Positions 1 through 10,785 of a DNA stretch of 64,000 bases are shown here, one piece after another. Below the pieces are notes generated by a model. It searched no databases and was not told where the DNA came from. It saw nothing but the letters and a program-made list of their open reading frames with translations. The first letter of the stretch is position 1; every line of letters starts with the position of its first letter. Both the position numbers and the translations under genes were made by a program. The DNA comes from Eulemur rufifrons (lineage: Eukaryota > Chordata > Mammalia > Primates > Lemuridae), in NCBI RefSeq assembly GCF_041146395.1, contig NC_090990.1, positions 47,006,001 through 47,070,000 on the forward strand, written 5' to 3'.

Positions 1-1322
1 AAGAGGCCTCATGGTTGGAGGAGGATGGGGAAGAGAGTTCAGTGTTATATGAGGAACAGGACTCAACCTTTCAGGGTTGTACCGTGGTAGATGCAAAGCA
101 TGGAGCTGAGGAAATAAACAGTGATGGTTTGGACATTATTTTGATTGACATGGTAGAGGATTCTGAGCTAGAGGAGGAAGAGGAAGGAAAGGACTCTGAG
201 ATAGGAAAGGTAAGGACTACCTTCCAGACTGAGAAAAAAGAGGCCTCACAAGGACTTAAAGAAATTTCCTCTAGTTGTTTGGTTTTGGACTCAGAGAGGA
301 AAAAGTTGGGGAAACATCAGGTGGTTCACAAAACCCAGGAGGAAGAGGAAACAGCTCTGCCCAGAAGTCAAGGAGTTGAGACACCCTGTCTGACCTCATG
401 CTTGGCCTCTCCCTCAAAATCACTAGAAATAAGTTATGGTAAGGGTAAAAAGCATCCATGTACAAATTTGGGTACTTCATCAGGAGTCACTAAAATTTTT
501 AGGGAAACAGAGAAAGAGAGACGCAAAATTCTAACACCCAAAGAAGCAGAGTTACTACAAGAAACAGAAGAAAACTTTAGAAGAAGTGTGATTAATAGTA
601 TCAGAGAGATACAAGAGGAGATAGGAAATATTAAAAACTGCCATCCAGAAGTCTTAGAAATTAAAAATTCAATAGATGATCTGAGTAGCAGGATGGACAT
701 ACTTGAAGAAAGAATGAACAATCTAGAAGATCAAACTGAGGAATTCTCTAAAGATACAATACAAATGACTAAACAGATAATACATAAAGAAAGGCTAAGA
801 GACATAGAGGATAGATCCAGAAGCTCCAACATTCGTTTGATAGGAATTCCAGAAAAAGATAATAATGAGAATGGAGCAGAAGACATAATTAAGGAAATAG
901 TTGATGAAAATTTTCCAGAGTTAAAGAAAGATTCACCTCTTGAGATTATCAGTGCTTACCGAATACCCAGTAAGATTGATAGAAGGAGACTCACTCCTAG
1001 ACACATCTTGGTGAAATTTTGGAATTTTAACGATAAAGAGAAAATCCTAAGGGCTTCCAAAGAGAGAAAAGAAATAACCTACCAAGGAACAAGAATCAGA
1101 CTGACAGCAGACTTATCACTGGACACCCTGGATGCGAGAAGTAAGTGGAGTGCTGTCATAAAAGTTCTGCAGGATAAAGGCTTTAAGCCTAGAATTCTAT
1201 ATCCAGCCAAATTGGCATTTGATTTTCAGGGTAAAACAAAGATATTTCTTGATATTGAAGAATTTAGAAAGTCTATTTCTTGTATGCCTTCTTTGAAAGA
1301 ATTGCTAGAGAATATATTTTAA
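1..1322 (+). CDS. L1TD1: L1TD1, 3' part of the last coding exon (5' end outside window)
   Basis: The frame is open from base 3 to the TAA at 1320-1322, giving 439 residues of the C-terminal part. It has no start here; the frame runs off the left edge. The first ~65 residues are strongly acidic, with an ELEEEEEGKD stretch. A heptad-rich coiled coil follows at about fragment residues 186-262. An RRM-like domain begins near residue 274 (SNIRLIGIP) and includes TPRHILVKF at 331. A C-terminal domain holds RLTADLS at 366 and YPAKL at 400. This is the coiled coil, RRM, CTD order of LINE-1 ORF1 protein (Transposase_22). The long acidic N-terminal extension and the convergent KANK4 neighbour identify L1TD1 rather than an L1 copy. 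Established knowledge: L1TD1 is a domesticated ORF1-derived RNA-binding protein of pluripotent and germ cells that acts in cytoplasmic RNPs. No stop or frameshift is seen, so it looks functional. Confidence 0.9.
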   Translation, partial: EASWLEEDGEESSVLYEEQDSTFQGCTVVDAKHGAEEINSDGLDIILIDMVEDSELEEEEEGKDSEIGKVRTTFQTEKKEASQGLKEISSSCLVLDSERKKLGKHQVVHKTQEEEETALPRSQGVETPCLTSCLASPSKSLEISYGKGKKHPCTNLGTSSGVTKIFRETEKERRKILTPKEAELLQETEENFRRSVINSIREIQEEIGNIKNCHPEVLEIKNSIDDLSSRMDILEERMNNLEDQTEEFSKDTIQMTKQIIHKERLRDIEDRSRSSNIRLIGIPEKDNNENGAEDIIKEIVDENFPELKKDSPLEIISAYRIPSKIDRRRLTPRHILVKFWNFNDKEKILRASKERKEITYQGTRIRLTADLSLDTLDARSKWSAVIKVLQDKGFKPRILYPAKLAFDFQGKTKIFLDIEEFRKSISCMPSLKELLENIF

Positions 1323-1631
1323 CAATCTAGGGTGACAACAAACATAATATCACATACATAATATGCTTTTTTCCCACTGACACATCCAAAAATCAACATG
1401 TAAAACCAGAAATTAAAACAGTACACCTCTGTACAGAAGGATGGATAGCTAACAACATAATTTGGGATGAAGGAAAAGAAGTTTGCAGATACTACCTAGA
1501 TGTTGGTAAAATTTTTTAAAAATAGGCTGCTCTGAAGGTAGTGAGTTATTTCAATTGATTGTTCATGGTTAGAAATCAAACTCCTTTTTCTATTCTTTCC
1601 CCTGTTCTCACTACTGTACTTGAGTAGTCTT

Positions 1632-1931
1632 AAAAAGGTTGTAAATATCCTGATCATCACCTAAGTGCACATTTGAGAATAACACCAATTGGGTATTGGA
1701 CAGAGGTGGGGGATGGGGGGAGGGGATGGGTGTATACCTACATGATGAGTGCGATGTGCACTGTCTGGGGAATGGACAAGCTTGAAGCTCAGACTCGGGG
1801 GTGATGGGGGGGCATGGGCAATATATATAACCTGAACTTTTGTACCCCCATAATAAGCTGAAATAAAAAAAGAAAAAATAAAAAAAATAAATAAAAAATA
1901 AAATGAAAAGCTAAAAAAAAAGGTTGTAAAT
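1632..1931 (+). mobile_element. 5'-truncated L1 3' end with 15-bp target-site duplications
   Basis: The repeat AAAAAGGTTGTAAAT occurs at 1632-1646 and again at 1917-1931. Between them is the 3' terminal part of a strepsirrhine-type L1: a G-rich run at 1706-1728, a second at 1796-1812, the TTTGTACCCCCATAATA segment at about 1838-1854, and a long A-rich tail from 1861. Only the last ~215 bp before the tail were inserted, as is usual for 5'-truncated L1. It lies about 310 bp past the L1TD1 stop codon in the sense orientation. Confidence 0.85.
1862..1867 (+). promoter_or_regulatory. AATAAA polyadenylation signal inside the L1 tail, candidate for L1TD1
   Basis: This is the first canonical AATAAA on the + strand after the L1TD1 stop codon at 1322. 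An ATTAAA variant lies earlier, near 1412. Use by L1TD1 is an inference from position and orientation only. Confidence 0.4.
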
Positions 1932-2179
1932 AATAGTAACCATCCTAGCTTGTATAGAAGTAAACTTTCTATGGGTGGGGCGCGGATCTGTCTATGTAGG
2001 GGGAAGCAATGGAAAAGCATGGGGTGTGAGATGGCACGATCGATTAAAATAGAAAAAATGCAAAAGCCAAACTCATCAAAAGAAGGATATTTCATAAATT
2101 TTATTGTTTATCATGATGTGAATCTTAAACTTTTATATTAAATATTTTTCCTTTGAATACTTTATGCTTTATTTGCTTA

Positions 2180-2333
2180 TTTATTTTAGAAACAGGATCT
2201 CTATTGCCCAGGAGACTAGAGTGCAGTATCACAATCATAGCTCACTTTAACCTTGAACTCCTGGTCTCGAGCAATCCTCCCACCTTGGCCTTCCAAAGAG
2301 CTGGGATTACAGGTGTGAGGCAATGTGCCCGGT
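2180..2333 (-). mobile_element. Alu-type monomer fragment, old
   Basis: The sequence reads as the reverse complement of one Alu arm: T-rich start, GAAACAGGATCTC-like start, AGCTGGGATTACAGG near the end. It is diverged and half length, so a free left/right monomer or a fragment. Confidence 0.6.
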
Positions 2334-4120
2334 TTTCATGTGCTTGTATATATAAAAATTTTTTATTATACATTCTGAAGTACTTTGTCATTATAATCTA
2401 ATTTTTTATGATTTTATTGCATAAAATCATCCATGGAAAGATCAAATCTCTTATCTAACATGTAAAACTAGTGTGTTTTCTAATTGTTAATTACTTAAGA
2501 ATGAATCAATTTGCAATGGATGAATAATCAAGGGGGAATGATCTAATCATTTTAAGGCTTTTTCTGCTAGGACTCAGCATATTCAATTTTTTAAGACAAT
2601 CCTCTGTCCAGCTTCCTTTTCTTGGTTCAGTCCTTCCCAGTCCAGCCTTCAAGAATCTTCTGCATAGTGATTATAATTTTAAATGCCCTGGTCCCTCAAC
2701 ACCTGGCTTTGAGCTCCAATTCCACTGTGTGATTCCCGGCAAGTTCCCTGACTTCTCTTGAGTCTCCGCTTCCTTACTTTGCAGGTTGTTTGTGAGGGTT
2801 CTGTGAAGTGCCATTTGTGCCCAACGTGAGAATTCTCAGTAGATGGGAATCCTGCCTCCTGGCAAGGCTGGACACCAAAGAAGGAATTTTAAGGCTTATG
2901 AGTTATAGGAAAGGGGAAATACTGTGTTCTCTGAAAACAGCATTGCAGGAAGAGGATTAAGGAGCCTTTATCTGAGGAAATACACCTGAGGTGTTGCAGA
3001 AGACTAGAAATGTTTATGCAACAGCCACACCCAGTACTTTAACCAAATAGAGAGATCTCAATTCTTTGCTTAATAACAAAAATAAGAAATGTTTAACTTT
3101 TGTCAATTTTTAGGGTCATATCAATGTGGATACCATACTTGAATCTGAACAATAAACAGTGCAAGCTGCTAAAAGTCAACAATTTTATATTAGTTGCCAC
3201 AGGGGCCTCTGATCTGGAGGGTGTAGCCTCCAAACCCACAAGGTGACAAAATAGAGGTTTCTAAGCCCAAGGGCCACTGACTCTGAAGCAGAATCAAAAG
3301 ATGACGGGCTAGAGGCCTTGGGTTTCTGTAACACAATTAGGCCCGTAGGATGACTGTGCAAGTAAAAGGACAAAGGCATCACCCATAATGTACCACTAAG
3401 ACGTCACAGCTACTAGAACATTGGTTTTTAAATTATTTGGCACTGTGTACTTAATGTAAAACTTCAGAGCACAGTGAATCTTATTTAGTACTTGTGTCCC
3501 TTCACAAATGGTATCTTTTCATTAAAAAGCTTTGTAACCATCATTTTAACTGCTGCACAGTCCCTCGAATGAATGTGCCATAATTTGTTAAATCTTTCCC
3601 CTAAAAAATACATACTTAGCCGTCAGAGGAGATACCATGATCACAAAGGTGGTTTTCCCAGGGTGAGGCTTATCCATTGCACTTTGGATGTGCTGACCCC
3701 TGGGATTTCCCCATATGTGGGCAAACTTGACCGTATAATTTGTGGTAGTGGGGGGAGTGCGTTTGCGTTCTTAAAAAGAAAAAATCTAAAATAACGCTTG
3801 GACATTTCAGTTATTTTAAGTTTCGAATCACCATATATATGAAGAGATGCTTTTTTTTTTTTTTTTAAATTGTCCTTTTTGGAAGGCACAAAGAGCGATG
3901 GTTATGGGTAGTTTCCTTGATCTAGCCCTACCCGCTCCCAAATCTGACTCCTGCAGTAGGACAGGCTAGCAGGACTGGAATTAATGGATCAAAGGGCCCG
4001 GTCATTTTACAGCTTTTGCTAAATATTACCCACATTGCTTTCAAAAACTGTCGGTGATTTATACTATCTCAACTGAGAACACTAGCTTTTAGCCTCTTGC
4101 TGCCAACAAAGAGTATAATT
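2334..4120. other. AT-rich intergenic stretch without recognised genes
   Basis: Only short chance open frames are present. The part at 3440-3620 has the look of an old interspersed repeat but I cannot name the family. There is a poly-T run at 3850-3866. Confidence 0.5.
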
Positions 4121-4133
4121 AAGAACACGTTTT

Positions 4134-4461
4134 GGCTGGGCACGGTGGCTCACGCCTACAATCCTAGCACTCTGGGAAGCCGAGGCAGGAAGATCACTCC
4201 AGGTCAGGAGTTCGAGACCATCCTGAGTAAGAGCAAGACCCCGTTTCTACTAAAAAATAGAAAGGAATTATCTGGACAACTAAAAATATATAGAAAAAAT
4301 TAGCCGGGCATGGTGGCGCATGCCTGTAGCCCCAGCTACTCGGGAGGCTGAGACAGAAGAATTGCTAGAGCCCAGGAGTTTAAGGTTACTGTGAGCTAGG
4401 CTGATGCCATGGCACTCTAGCCCGGGCAACAGAGGGAGACTCTGTCTCAAAAAAAAAAAAA
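4134..4461 (+). mobile_element. Alu, full length, strepsirrhine type
   Basis: A dimeric Alu runs from GGCTGGGCACGG to an A-tail. It is flanked by the 13-bp duplication AAGAACACGTTTT at 4121-4133 and 4462-4474. The expanded A-rich linker with ACTAAAAATATATAG is present at about 4279-4300. Confidence 0.95.
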
Positions 4462-4613
4462 AAGAACACGTTTTAATGGGGTAAAAATGTACCTTGCAAC
4501 TCGATGTTGGTGTCTAATTAAAGATTATGACACCTTTGTTTGCATTATTTCCACTGGGCTTTACATTCATTCAGGTACTGCACCACTTTATCTACTTGCA
4601 GATCGTGCTTTTA

Positions 4614-4914
4614 ATTTTTTTTAGACAAAGGTTCTCACTCCGTCACCGGGGCTGGTGTGCGGTGGCCTAATCATAGCTCACTGCAACTCCAACTCCTGGG
4701 CTCACGCAATCCTCCCACCTCAGCCTCCTGCGTAGCTGGGACTACCAGCATGCCACCATGCCCAGCTAATTTTTTCTTTTTCTTTTTTGTACAGACAGGG
4801 AGACGGGGTCTTGTTATGCTGCCCAGGCTAGCCTTGAACTCCTGGCTTCAAGCAATCTTCTCACCTCAGCCTCCCAAAGTGCTGGGATCATAGGCATAAG
4901 CCGCCACACCTAGC
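4614..4914 (-). mobile_element. Alu, older (AluJ-like)
   Basis: The T-run is followed by a reverse-complement dimeric Alu that lacks the long strepsirrhine linker and is more diverged than its neighbours. With the + Alu at 4134-4461 it forms an inverted pair 152 bp apart. Confidence 0.85.
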
Positions 4915-6119
4915 TGATTTCCTGTCTTTAAATGTGCTTAATCTTATTTCTCCTTGCAGGACTAAAGAACTGGGCCTGTGGCTTCATCCTTCTACCCACT
5001 AAATCTTTTATTCCCTCTAGTTTCATGTTTTTAACTTTTTCTTTCATTGGTTTTTACCTTTTGATCCATTAGCATTAAGTGTCCTTTATCATATCTCCTT
5101 GGGGTTTCTAATACTTATTTTTAGATCTCATTTCTTTTACCAATATTTACTTTTTTCTTGTTCTTACTGTAGTTTTGAATCACTTCTTTTACTTTCCTTT
5201 TGTACGTCACTTTAGGGTTTTCTTGCTTCTTTGCTTGCTGTTCTGTATTTTGTTTTAATTTGTGCTTGGAGTGCATGCTGAAGAAACAGTTTTCTGGGGA
5301 AGAAGTGTGGAGAGGATCCAACATGTTCACAAGTGAATTTGGAGACCACTACCACCCTTGAACTCCCCCTAATCCTAATCCCTTTCCAACCGGGTCTCCA
5401 AAAACCCTCACCTCTTGGACCCTCCATTCTCCCCCTACCCTCAAGAGGACTCCAAGGAGTTGAGGGAGGATCCCACACGAACAGCCTCCTGCCCCACCAC
5501 TTCTAGCCAAGTCCCCAGAATTGCCTGGCCAGTCTGGAACCCCCTTAGGGCTTTCCAGCACCTATTATCCACTTAACTTCTCGAGTATGGGTAGCTGGTG
5601 TGCTGGTGTGCGCATCCCTGGGCTCTTATGTGTGGCTAAGGGGTGACTAAGTATGGTTGCTTGAGGAGAGGTGTGGACAAGTTTGAAGGTCCACCCCTAT
5701 ATGAACAAGAACCCTCCAAATGTGAGAATGAGCAGGAGTTAGAGAAATTGGGTAGGCTATGAGCCAGAGACGGCTCTCCCTGAGAATTCTGAACTTGAAG
5801 CTGGCATTCTAGGTCCTCATAAAAGGCATATTTGTACTAGTTCATTCAGTTTATAGTTTTTACATGTTTAGGTAGGGTAGATGGACCTCCACTTGTTGCT
5901 CCAGAGTTAGGAGTGAGCGTATTTGATTTACTGGAACCAGGGAGCTTTTGAAAGATTTCATTCAGGGAACTGTTGTGATCAAAACTAAGCTCAGACTTGG
6001 GTGGTGAATTTACAAAAAAAAAAAAATTTATAAATTTTTAAATTTTTTTAAAATGTTATAAAAATGCAATTAAATGAGAAGACAGACATCAGGCTAGATG
6101 ACAATAGAAAGAAGTAGTT
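4915..6119. other. Intergenic stretch, nothing recognised
   Basis: Overlapping minus-frame openings at 5121-5561 show no domain and no family resemblance. An A/T-rich run lies at 6012-6063. Confidence 0.5.
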
Positions 6120-6136
6120 AAAATTTAAGGGGAAAA

Positions 6137-6431
6137 AGCTGAGTGTGGTGGCTCATGCCCGTAGCTTTGGGAGGCTGAGGCGGGAGTATCACTGGAGTTC
6201 AAGACCAGCCTGAGTAAGAGCAAGACCCCATCTCTACAAAATATAAATTAGCTTGCCATGGTGGCATGTACCTGTAGTCCCAGCTACTCAGGAGGCTAAG
6301 TTAGGAGAATCACTTGAGCCCAGGAGTTTGAAGTTGGAGTGAGCTATGAAGATACCGCTATACTCTAGCCCAGGCAACAGAGCAAGACCTTGTCTCAAGA
6401 AATAATAAAATAAAACAAAACTAAAAAAATA
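6137..6431 (+). mobile_element. Alu with 17-bp target-site duplications
   Basis: AAAATTTAAGGGGAAAA is repeated at 6120-6136 and 6432-6448. Between is a slightly diverged dimeric Alu with an A-rich tail of AATAAAATAAAAC type. Confidence 0.9.
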
Positions 6432-6448
6432 AAAATTTAAGGGGAAAA

Positions 6449-8867
6449 CAAGACTCCATAAAAAAAAGAGAGAAACCGACCCTTTTTATTTTTAATTACA
6501 TTTAAAATACAGACAAATTCTTTTTACTTTTAGTTAGAGGTCAAAAGAGAATAAAAGCAAAGGTAGAAGTTTAAAGATGAAGAGGACATAGAGGCGAACT
6601 GAAACAAGCCGCAGGATGCGTCCTCCTTTGCTGGAGTCAGTTCGCCACCTGCCCAGCTTTTCCTGGGGCCACCGGTTACCTGACTAAGATGGTTTAGGCT
6701 GACATGAAAAAGGAGGTCTTGGTACACAGCATTGGGGAGGGTAATGTTGCTAGTTAAGTCTTACATGCTGCTGAGATTTTGAGTTCATCCCATCGGTGAT
6801 GCAAGCTACAGACCATGTGCTTTTGGAAACAGAAAGGCCTTGGCTCCACGGCAAGAACCGAGATTATCGTTGGTGTGTTCCTCCGAGAGGATGGAGAGCC
6901 AGTTTCCTACCGGCAATAGCTACTTCAAATTGGCTGCAAGGCTGGTTGCAAGTTGCTCCTAAAAAGCCAGCTCGCTTCTTTGCCCGATGCCCTCCCTTCT
7001 CCCTAGCCCGGTCACTGTCCCCAGAGGCCCACATAGTGAAGGCTGCGGTGCCGGAGACTCTCTCCTACTCACCAGAAACCTATTGCTGTTTGGAAGGGAC
7101 TAATTTGGACCTAATGGGCTATGATAGGAAAACTTTGCTGAGGGACAGGAGAGGGGGTGGTAGTTGGGCAAGAAAAATATTTAAGACACTAAGTAAAATG
7201 TAGGTAACTTTGTAGAAGATGCAGCTCATTTCTAGAAATAAATGGCTTTCCTCAGAGCTCTCTCAAAGCCACATCCTGGAAGGTTGGACCCTCTCTCAGG
7301 GGTCACTGTGACTCTGCCGTTGCTCAAGGTTAAGCTGCTTGAGCAAAGGTTATCAGCTATTTCACCTAAAAAACACAATGGAGTTAGAAAGGTGCACAGG
7401 AGTGGGCGGCCCTGTGTGCAGGTGGTTTCTGCTGCCCCAGGGGTCTCAGTCCCCCTGCGCCCGCCCCACCCCGCGCCGGAATCCCCACTGTGACCTCTCT
7501 TGGAGAGGACCAAGATAGACACACACTTCCCATCTCAGTCTCCAGAGATATTCCCCTTCCTTCAGTGCAGGCTCTAATCAAAATCTGTACTAATCAGAGA
7601 CAGAAGGAAAATTTTCAGGTCTTTTTATTTCATAGAACAGTAGGGGTGCCAATCAAAATGTGCTTTGATATAAAACTTTCAGTTCCTCCAATGAAGAATT
7701 TATTAAAAAAAGAAAAAGAAACTTGCAGTTCCTTCTGACGGAGACGACCGTTGGCTGGCCACCAACTCGGCCATGTCGGGACAGGCTGAAAAGGACGAAG
7801 GTCGTGAAAGTAACAGTCTCCCAGATGCCCAAGTCCTGCTGCGCCCCGACATCCGTGGGGCACAGACACAGAGAGTGGCACAGGTCACAGGTGAAGAGGG
7901 TGTGCCAGGCAGCCAGGCCAGGTGGCAGCCCAGACCTGGTCTGGAAGCCAAAGCGGTGTCAGGGGTACCAGAAGCAGCACGTGAGCCTTCTCCAAGACCT
8001 CGAGAATCTACCTGCCTAACACAGTAAAAACTGTTATTAAAAAATATTTCATTATAAAGTTAATTATGCCAAGCTTTGTGCATATTTAAACTCCTTGAAC
8101 TTAAAGCTCTTATACAACAATGAAATGGAAACAAACTTACATCTGAACTACAAGGGAAGCTGCAAAGCCCATGAAATTAAAAACATTAATATAACCATAT
8201 CCACTATGTTGTTATTGCTGGAATTTAATAGTTGCTCACAATGTGATTATGGTCCTAACCACTCCAGAACGGGCTCTTTTGAATTTTGCATGTTTTTCAG
8301 AGACTCAATTCTTAACATGGTATTTCTTTCTTGAAAACAATGGGAAGGCCGCCTTCCCTCAGCTTGCCAAGACAGAAGCAGCTCTGACACTCTGGGGCAG
8401 TGACCTAGAATATACTTACCTTAAGCTTTTTTCTCATCCTCTCCAAGTTAAAACACACAATTAAATTGTTCCTGAGAACATGTGGACTCCCCCCGAAACC
8501 CACTGATTGAAAAATCCTGAGCTCTGCTAGCCAATTGTCGAGAAATTAACAGTACAACCTGATGTAAGAAGTACGTGTCCCAAAAGCAGGATGCCTGCTG
8601 GGTCACCCAGGGTGAGGGGGTGCTCCTCCCATATCCTCCAGCCCCAGAACCCCCTCACCTCTGCCAGGGCCTTAGAAGCAGAAGCTTCTCTGTTCAGAGC
8701 AGAGCCCAGGGGCAGAAATCTTAAGGATCATAAGGGAAATTAATCATTTTATCTGTTCATGCCTATCTGATTCCAAATTTGGCCGTGGCTGCTCCCCAGT
8801 AGGTCTCTCCAGACTGAGAATAGGGCTCTGCTGGGAAGAAAGATATGTGTCATACTCTTTGCCATTC
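6449..8867. other. Intergenic stretch, no gene recognised
   Basis: A 135-codon + frame at 6796-7203 and crowded short frames at 7230-8030 exist, but none shows a known domain. The segment 7710-8030 is GC-rich and could be an old retrocopy of an unidentified transcript; this is a guess. The rest is unremarkable. Confidence 0.4.
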
Positions 8868-8882
8868 AGGAATTTATATTCT

Positions 8883-9218
8883 TTTTTTTTTTTTTTTTGA
8901 GACAGAGTCTCACTCTGTTGCCCAGGCTAGAGTGAGTGCCATGGCGTCAGCCTAGCTCACAGCAACCTCAAACTCCTGAGCTCAAGGGATCCTCCTGCCT
9001 CAGCCTCCCGAGTGGCTGGGACTACAGGCATGCACCACCATGCCCAGCTAATTTTTTCTATATATATTTTTAGCTGTCCATATAATTTCTTTCTATTTTT
9101 AGTAGAGATGGGGTCTGGCTCTTGCTCAGGCTGGTCTCGAACTCCTGAGCTCAAACGATCTGCCCACCTCGGCCTCCCAGAGTGCTAGGATTACAGGCGT
9201 GATCCACCGCGCCCGGCC
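8883..9218 (-). mobile_element. Alu, full length, strepsirrhine type
   Basis: AGGAATTTATATTCT is duplicated at 8868-8882 and 9219-9233. The element opens with a T-tract and ends in the reverse complement of GGCCGGGCGCGG. Confidence 0.95.
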
Positions 9219-9349
9219 AGGAATTTATATTCTAATTAGGGAAATTTTAATTTAAAAAATTGTATGCACTCACGAGACAGCCAAAACAAATTTAAAAATT
9301 AAGTCAAGGCAACAAAGATTTTAAAGAGACTCTTACCAGTTTCCCCCTT

Positions 9350-9555
9350 TTTCCAGTCCATGTCCCCATCCAACCTTTCTGGCAGGTCTGTGAATGGACT
9401 GTGCTCTCTTCCTCTGCCTGGTCCACATGCTGTTCCCACTACGCCACAGTCCTTCTTCCCATTTTCACCTTCCTCTTAGCAGTTAGCTGTCACCTCCTCC
9501 AGGAAGTAGTCTCTGCCCCCAAGACTAAGTTAGTGCCTAACATAGTACAGCCCTT
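9350..9555 (+). repeat. L2-like ancient LINE fragment
   Basis: The CT-rich text with CACCTCCTCCAGGAAGT and GTGCCTAACATAGTAC resembles the 3' part of L2. It is strongly diverged. Confidence 0.45.
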
Positions 9556-9817
9556 TCAGTCTCTTTCAGGCCAGGCTGCAGGCAGGCACTTGGTAACTGA
9601 AGGGCCACATTGGTGAGACCTGGAAGACTGACAGTTCTTTATAGATAGCAGAAAGTATTTCAGGAGGCTCGACTGTCTTAAGTGTTGTCTGAGGTCAAGG
9701 TTGGCCCTAGCCTGGCAAGTTGCGCAAATGGCAGGTGAGGGTCAGTCGGCCCCACCAAAAGGTGTTGGGTCAGGGGATCTGACAAGCTCTCAGTTTCAGT
9801 TTCCCTGATAAGCTCTT

Positions 9818-10159
9818 TTTTTTTTTTTTTTTTTTTTTAGACAGAGTCTCACTCTGTTGCCCAGGCTAGAGTGAGTGCCGTGGCATCAGCCTAGCTCACA
9901 GCAACCTCAAACTCCTGGGCTCAAGTGATCCTCCTGCCTCAGCCTCCCGAGTAGTTGGGACTACAGGCATGTGCCACCATGCCCAGCTGATTTTTTCTAT
10001 ATATTTTTAGTTGTCCAGATAATTTTTTTTCTATTTTTTTTAGTAGAGACAGGGTCTCGCTCTTGCTCAGGCTGGTCTCAAACTCCCAAGCTCAAACAAT
10101 CCTCCCGCCTTGGCCTCCCAGAGTGCTAGGATTACAGGTGTGAGCCACCGCGCCGGGCC
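9818..10159 (-). mobile_element. Alu, full length, left arm of a head-to-head pair
   Basis: The imperfect duplication GATAAGCTCTT (9807-9817) / GATAAACTCTT (10160-10170) bounds a reverse-complement dimeric Alu with a 22-base T-tract. Its 5' end faces the next Alu. Confidence 0.95.
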
Positions 10160-10185
10160 GATAAACTCTTAAAGAAGTAGATCCT

Positions 10186-10526
10186 GGCCGGGCGCGGTGG
10201 CTCATGCCTGTAATCCTAGCACTCTGGGAGGCTGAGGCGAGAAGATTGCTCAAGGTCAGGAGTTCGAGACCAGCCTCAGCAAGAGCAAGACCCCCGTCTC
10301 TACTAAAAATAGAAAGAAATTATATGGACAACTAAAAAAATATATATAGAAAAAATTAGCCGGGCATGGTGGCACATGCCTGTAGTCCCAGCTACTCGGG
10401 AGGCCAAGGCAGTAGGATTGCTTCAGCCCAGGAGTTTGAGGTGGCTGTGAGCAAGGCTGATGCCATGGCACTCTAGCCTGGGCAACAGAGTGAGACTGTG
10501 TCTCAAAAAAAATAATAAAATAAAAT
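10186..10526 (+). mobile_element. Alu, full length, right arm of a head-to-head pair
   Basis: AAGTAGATCCT is duplicated at 10175-10185 and 10527-10537. The element starts with GGCCGGGCGCGGTGG, carries the long ATATATATAG linker and ends in an AATAAAATAAAAT tail. Only 26 bp separate it from the minus Alu at 9818-10159. Confidence 0.95.
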
Positions 10527-10618
10527 AAGTAGATCCTAAAAATGGAAAGTCCAAACTCTCACCAGTCCAATTTCTCCAAATTCCACATAAAAAAAAGAAT
10601 CTAAATGTATTAGGTGGT

Positions 10619-10785
10619 TTTTTAAAAATTTAAAAAAATTTTTTCCTTCTTTCTTTCTCTATTTACTTATTTTTATTTCAGCATATTACGGGGGTACAAA
10701 CGTTTGGGTTACATATATTGCCTTTGCCCCACCCAAGTCAGAGCTTCAAGCGTGTCCATCCCCCAGGCGGTGTGCACCGTTTTAT
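10619..10785 (-). mobile_element. L1 3' end, truncated
   Basis: Read on the minus strand, this is the same 3' terminus as the L1 at 1632-1931: GCAATATATGTAACCC, then TTTGTACCCCC, then TGAAATAAAA and an A-rich tail (the T-rich 10619-10680). No clear target duplication was found. Confidence 0.75.

Noticed and set aside
6480..7230. A possible LTR in minus orientation
   Set aside because: Some phrases look LTR-like, but no terminal TG/CA pair, target duplication or known family could be established.
7710..8030. Possible processed pseudogene with an ATGTCGGGACAGGCTG start
   Set aside because: No parent gene could be recognised, and no A-tail or target duplication was found, so no gene name is given.
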